A stretch of 9,261 bases of DNA, taken from NCBI GenBank assembly GCA_949286445.1, contig CASECL010000028.1:1-9261 (forward strand), in the 5' to 3' direction. The notes under the pieces were generated by a model. That model saw nothing but the letters and a program-made list of their open reading frames with translations. It was not told the DNA's origin and made no database searches. Source of the stretch: an uncultured bacterium (GTDB lineage: Bacteria; Verrucomicrobiota; Lentisphaeria; Victivallales; Victivallaceae). The position numbers and the translations under genes were made by a program. Of the stretch, positions 7,876-9,261 are shown in pieces; the stretch's first letter is position 1, and the number at the start of each line of letters is the position of its first letter.

Positions 7876-8901
7876 TCATTTTTGCCGATATTTGACCAGA
7901 GTACAACCAGAACGATATTCAAAAGGGTAAAGCCAGGCGGTCGGTTCGGTAATACTCCCCTGCCAATGACTAGCTAGCATTTGTACTGCTCCTGTTGCTA
8001 TTTTAGTGATAGGAGAAACTACCGAAGTTAAAATCCGATGCACCAAAGCTTCTGCTATTTTGGTGTCATCAAAGCTAATCATACTGAAATCCATCGGACA
8101 AAACAATTTCTTGCTTTCAAAATATAAGATTACCATTGCTCCCAGCCAGTCGGTTGAGGAAATCCAAGCCGTTGGAATTTTGTCCGGTTCTGCAGGCATA
8201 TTGGTCTGTAGCTCATGATCGATGACAGCAAAGTCCAGTGGCAATCGTTCATCAAGCCAAATTTCTGCAGTCAGTTCGGCGCCTGCTTGTTTCAAACAAT
8301 TGCAAACACCATAGTAGCGTTCAGAAGAGATATCGCGACTGCCTAGGGAGCCGATCCAGCCAATCCGGGAATGTCCGGCGTCCAATACTTTATTGGCAGC
8401 AAAGTTTCCTCCAGCATAATTATCAATTCCGACACCGCTTAGCCCATCGTGTAGATAATGCCGAGATAGCATCACGACGTGTTCAGAAAATCGTTTGGCT
8501 AAAAGCAATCGGGCCTGGCGGGAAATCATACCTTCGACAATGCAACAATCAAGATTGGCGCGGCTTAAGCCAATTGGCCAAGTCTTGATATCGTCCAGCA
8601 TAGCTGTTTCCTGCATCGGAATAACAATAAATCTGATTTGCCAATCAAGTTTGTCAATCTCATTGCCGATTACCAGCATTGAACGATGTGCAAGTTCATG
8701 AACATCTTCTATTGATTTAGCCGGAAGTATCAGTGCAACATTATGACTCTCGGCTTCCGCTGGGATATGATAACCCAACTCTCCAGCCATTTTGAGACAG
8801 CGTTCTCGGGTGTCAGCTTTGACTCCATAGCATCCGCGCAATGCCCGGCTGACAGTGGATTTGCTGATTTCCAACTTTTGGGCAATATCTTCAATCGTCA
8901 C
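7876..8901 (-). CDS. LacI-family transcriptional regulator, 341 aa
   Basis: Residues 1-21 (TIEDIAQKLEISKSTVSRAL) form the LacI helix-turn-helix, followed by the hinge region RGCYGVKADTRERCLKMAGELGY (22-44). The rest is a periplasmic-binding-protein-like sensor domain of normal length: NVALILP near 54-60, VGIDNYAGGNFAANKVLDAGHSRIGWIG in the middle, and DFSMISFDDTKIAEALVHRILTSVVSP near the C-terminus (the usual GFDD is SFDD here). It should bind DNA as a dimer and respond to a small sugar-like ligand. The start is a GTG at 8901; AGGA (8914-8917) lies 12 nt upstream, and no ATG is in frame before the stop at 8935-8937. As the first gene of the minus-strand unit it probably controls its own operon. 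The stop is 30 nt from the outer pseudopilin start. Family assignment is firm; ligand is unknown. Confidence 0.92.
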   Translation of the reverse strand: MTIEDIAQKLEISKSTVSRALRGCYGVKADTRERCLKMAGELGYHIPAEAESHNVALILPAKSIEDVHELAHRSMLVIGNEIDKLDWQIRFIVIPMQETAMLDDIKTWPIGLSRANLDCCIVEGMISRQARLLLAKRFSEHVVMLSRHYLHDGLSGVGIDNYAGGNFAANKVLDAGHSRIGWIGSLGSRDISSERYYGVCNCLKQAGAELTAEIWLDERLPLDFAVIDHELQTNMPAEPDKIPTAWISSTDWLGAMVILYFESKKLFCPMDFSMISFDDTKIAEALVHRILTSVVSPITKIATGAVQMLASHWQGSITEPTAWLYPFEYRSGCTLVKYRQK

Positions 8902-8963
8902 TTCTGCTATCTTTCCTATGCGTGGAGTTACTTTTTAAGCTCCCGAATAATTATTGTCACCAA

Positions 8964-8973
8964 TAGTATACTA
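8964..8973. promoter_or_regulatory. Palindrome TAGTATACTA over the -10 box, possible operator
   Basis: A perfect 10-bp palindrome contains the whole predicted -10 element. A second perfect palindrome, AATAATTATT, lies at 8946-8955, with centres 18 bp apart, flanking the predicted start of transcription. A repressor bound here would block RNA polymerase, but AT-only palindromes are common by chance in such DNA. Confidence 0.25.
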
Positions 8974-8993
8974 AAAATAAAATTAAAAAGCAA
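8965..8993 (-). promoter_or_regulatory. Predicted sigma70-type promoter of lacI and the downstream operon
   Basis: Read on the minus strand: -35 TTGCTT (8988-8993), a spacer of exactly 17 bp, then -10 TATACT (8965-8970). Transcription would start near 8958 and leave a leader of about 57 nt before the GTG at 8901. Both hexamers match the consensus at four or five of six positions. No comparable promoter is seen in the shorter gaps between later genes. Confidence 0.55.
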
Positions 8994-9022
8994 TCGTTTT
9001 TGGGGAAAAGATGGAAGTTTTT

Positions 9023-9039
9023 TTGCAACAAAGTTGCAA
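9023..9039. promoter_or_regulatory. 17-bp inverted repeat TTGCAAC-AAA-GTTGCAA, candidate operator
   Basis: Two perfect 7-bp arms flank a 3-nt centre. A degenerate relative, TTGC-N7-GCAA, lies at 9048-9062 with its centre 24 bp away. LacI-type proteins bind inverted repeats of this length whose arms often start TTG. The site is about 65-80 bp upstream of the predicted lacI transcription start, so it could serve looping or upstream control, or act on the divergent promoter. Confidence 0.4.
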
Positions 9040-9137
9040 GGTGTTTCTTGCGCCAATTGCAACGATCTGGAAATTTAGAGATGATGATCCTCAGGATATC
9101 TTGTTATATGATATTTATAGATAAGAAACAAAAATAC

Positions 9138-9166
9138 TTGTAGAATCTATTCAAACGTACTATATT
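9138..9166 (+). promoter_or_regulatory. Possible plus-strand promoter of the divergent gene
   Basis: TTGTAG (9138-9143) and TATATT (9161-9166) are separated by 17 bp. Transcription would start close to the ATG at 9173, giving a nearly leaderless message; this agrees with the lack of a Shine-Dalgarno there. In AT-rich DNA such a match may be accidental. Confidence 0.3.
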
Positions 9167-9172
9167 ACCCGT

Positions 9173-9261
9173 ATGGAACTTCGAGATGCAAGAAAAATCA
9201 ATTCTAAAGAATTGTATGATCGTCGAAAGCAAGCGGTTTTGGGTAGTGTCCGCAATTTTGC
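9173..9261 (+). CDS. N-terminal fragment of a divergent protein, possibly IS630-type transposase
   Basis: From the ATG at 9173 the frame stays open to the window edge for 29 full codons, starting MELRDARKINSKELYDRRKQ. The pattern of an acidic start, DAR, a short linker and an RRKQAV helix resembles the first residues of IS630-family transposases (xxxDARxLxxxxxxxxRxxAV), just before their helix-turn-helix. The diagnostic helix-turn-helix and DDE residues are not visible, so the call rests on about 30 residues. No Shine-Dalgarno is seen. If this is an insertion element, its left end should lie between about 9100 and 9173, but I could not identify a terminal repeat. Confidence 0.4.
   Translation, partial: MELRDARKINSKELYDRRKQAVLGSVRNF

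Larger units (their letters stand above)
8902..9172. other. AT-rich intergenic control region
   Basis: About 270 nt separate lacI from the divergent plus-strand start. No convincing gene is seen. It holds the likely lacI promoter, two short AT-rich palindromes, a 17-bp inverted repeat and a possible plus-strand promoter. A short inverted repeat ATCCT-C-AGGAT at 9087-9097 has no assigned role. Confidence 0.7.

Noticed and set aside
8743..9078. Plus-strand open frame of 111 codons crossing the lacI start
   Set aside because: Most of it is antisense to the lacI helix-turn-helix; the remainder is AT-rich intergenic DNA.
9011..9124. Small plus-strand frame of 37 codons with a GGGGA upstream
   Set aside because: It reads through the inverted repeat at 9023-9039, has no recognisable feature and is well within chance length.
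1..9261. CRISPR array, tRNA or rRNA genes, toxin-antitoxin or phage-defence system
   Set aside because: No regularly spaced repeats, no cloverleaf-like or ribosomal segments and no defence-type domains were seen on either strand.

Overview
The window reads as one co-directional block on the minus strand, with the first codons of a divergent gene at the right edge. The gene types point to the Lentisphaerota (Victivallis-like) or a close PVC-group relative. They combine a short pseudopilin with an FTLIELL membrane segment and a C-terminal H-x-DG motif, a DUF4838 protein with a LamG tail, a large FAD_oxidored-type protein, a sodium:solute symporter and a LacI-type regulator. The lineage is inferred from gene content; no rRNA or marker gene is present.

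Layout in transcription order (right to left): a LacI-family regulator with a GTG start (8901-7876); a pseudopilin with a duplicated leader (7845 or 7779 to 7129); a cytoplasmic-looking protein with an N-terminal beta region and a C-terminal helical toroid (7035-5026); an exported DUF4838/LamG protein (4961-2703); a FAD-dependent oxidoreductase with extra C-terminal beta domains (2638-455); and the N-terminal part of a sodium:solute symporter that runs off the left edge (433-1). Gaps are about 21 to 93 nt, with no convincing terminator between genes, so one polycistronic unit is the simplest reading. A good sigma70-type promoter (TTGCTT, 17 bp, TATACT) lies upstream of lacI. Beyond it is a 17-bp perfect inverted repeat that could be an operator.

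Working model (inference): the unit is a regulated glycan-use locus. The exported DUF4838/LamG protein would bind or process a polysaccharide outside the cytoplasm, and the symporter would import the product. The FAD enzyme and the toroid protein, neither with a signal peptide, would act on it inside. The LacI protein would sense the ligand and control its own operon. The pseudopilin is the unexplained member. No substrate can be assigned from the sequence.

The right end (8902-9172) is AT-rich and non-coding. It is followed by a plus-strand start at 9173 that weakly resembles the N-terminus of an IS630-type transposase. The most unusual feature is a 66-bp-period duplication covering the start codon and leader of the pseudopilin.
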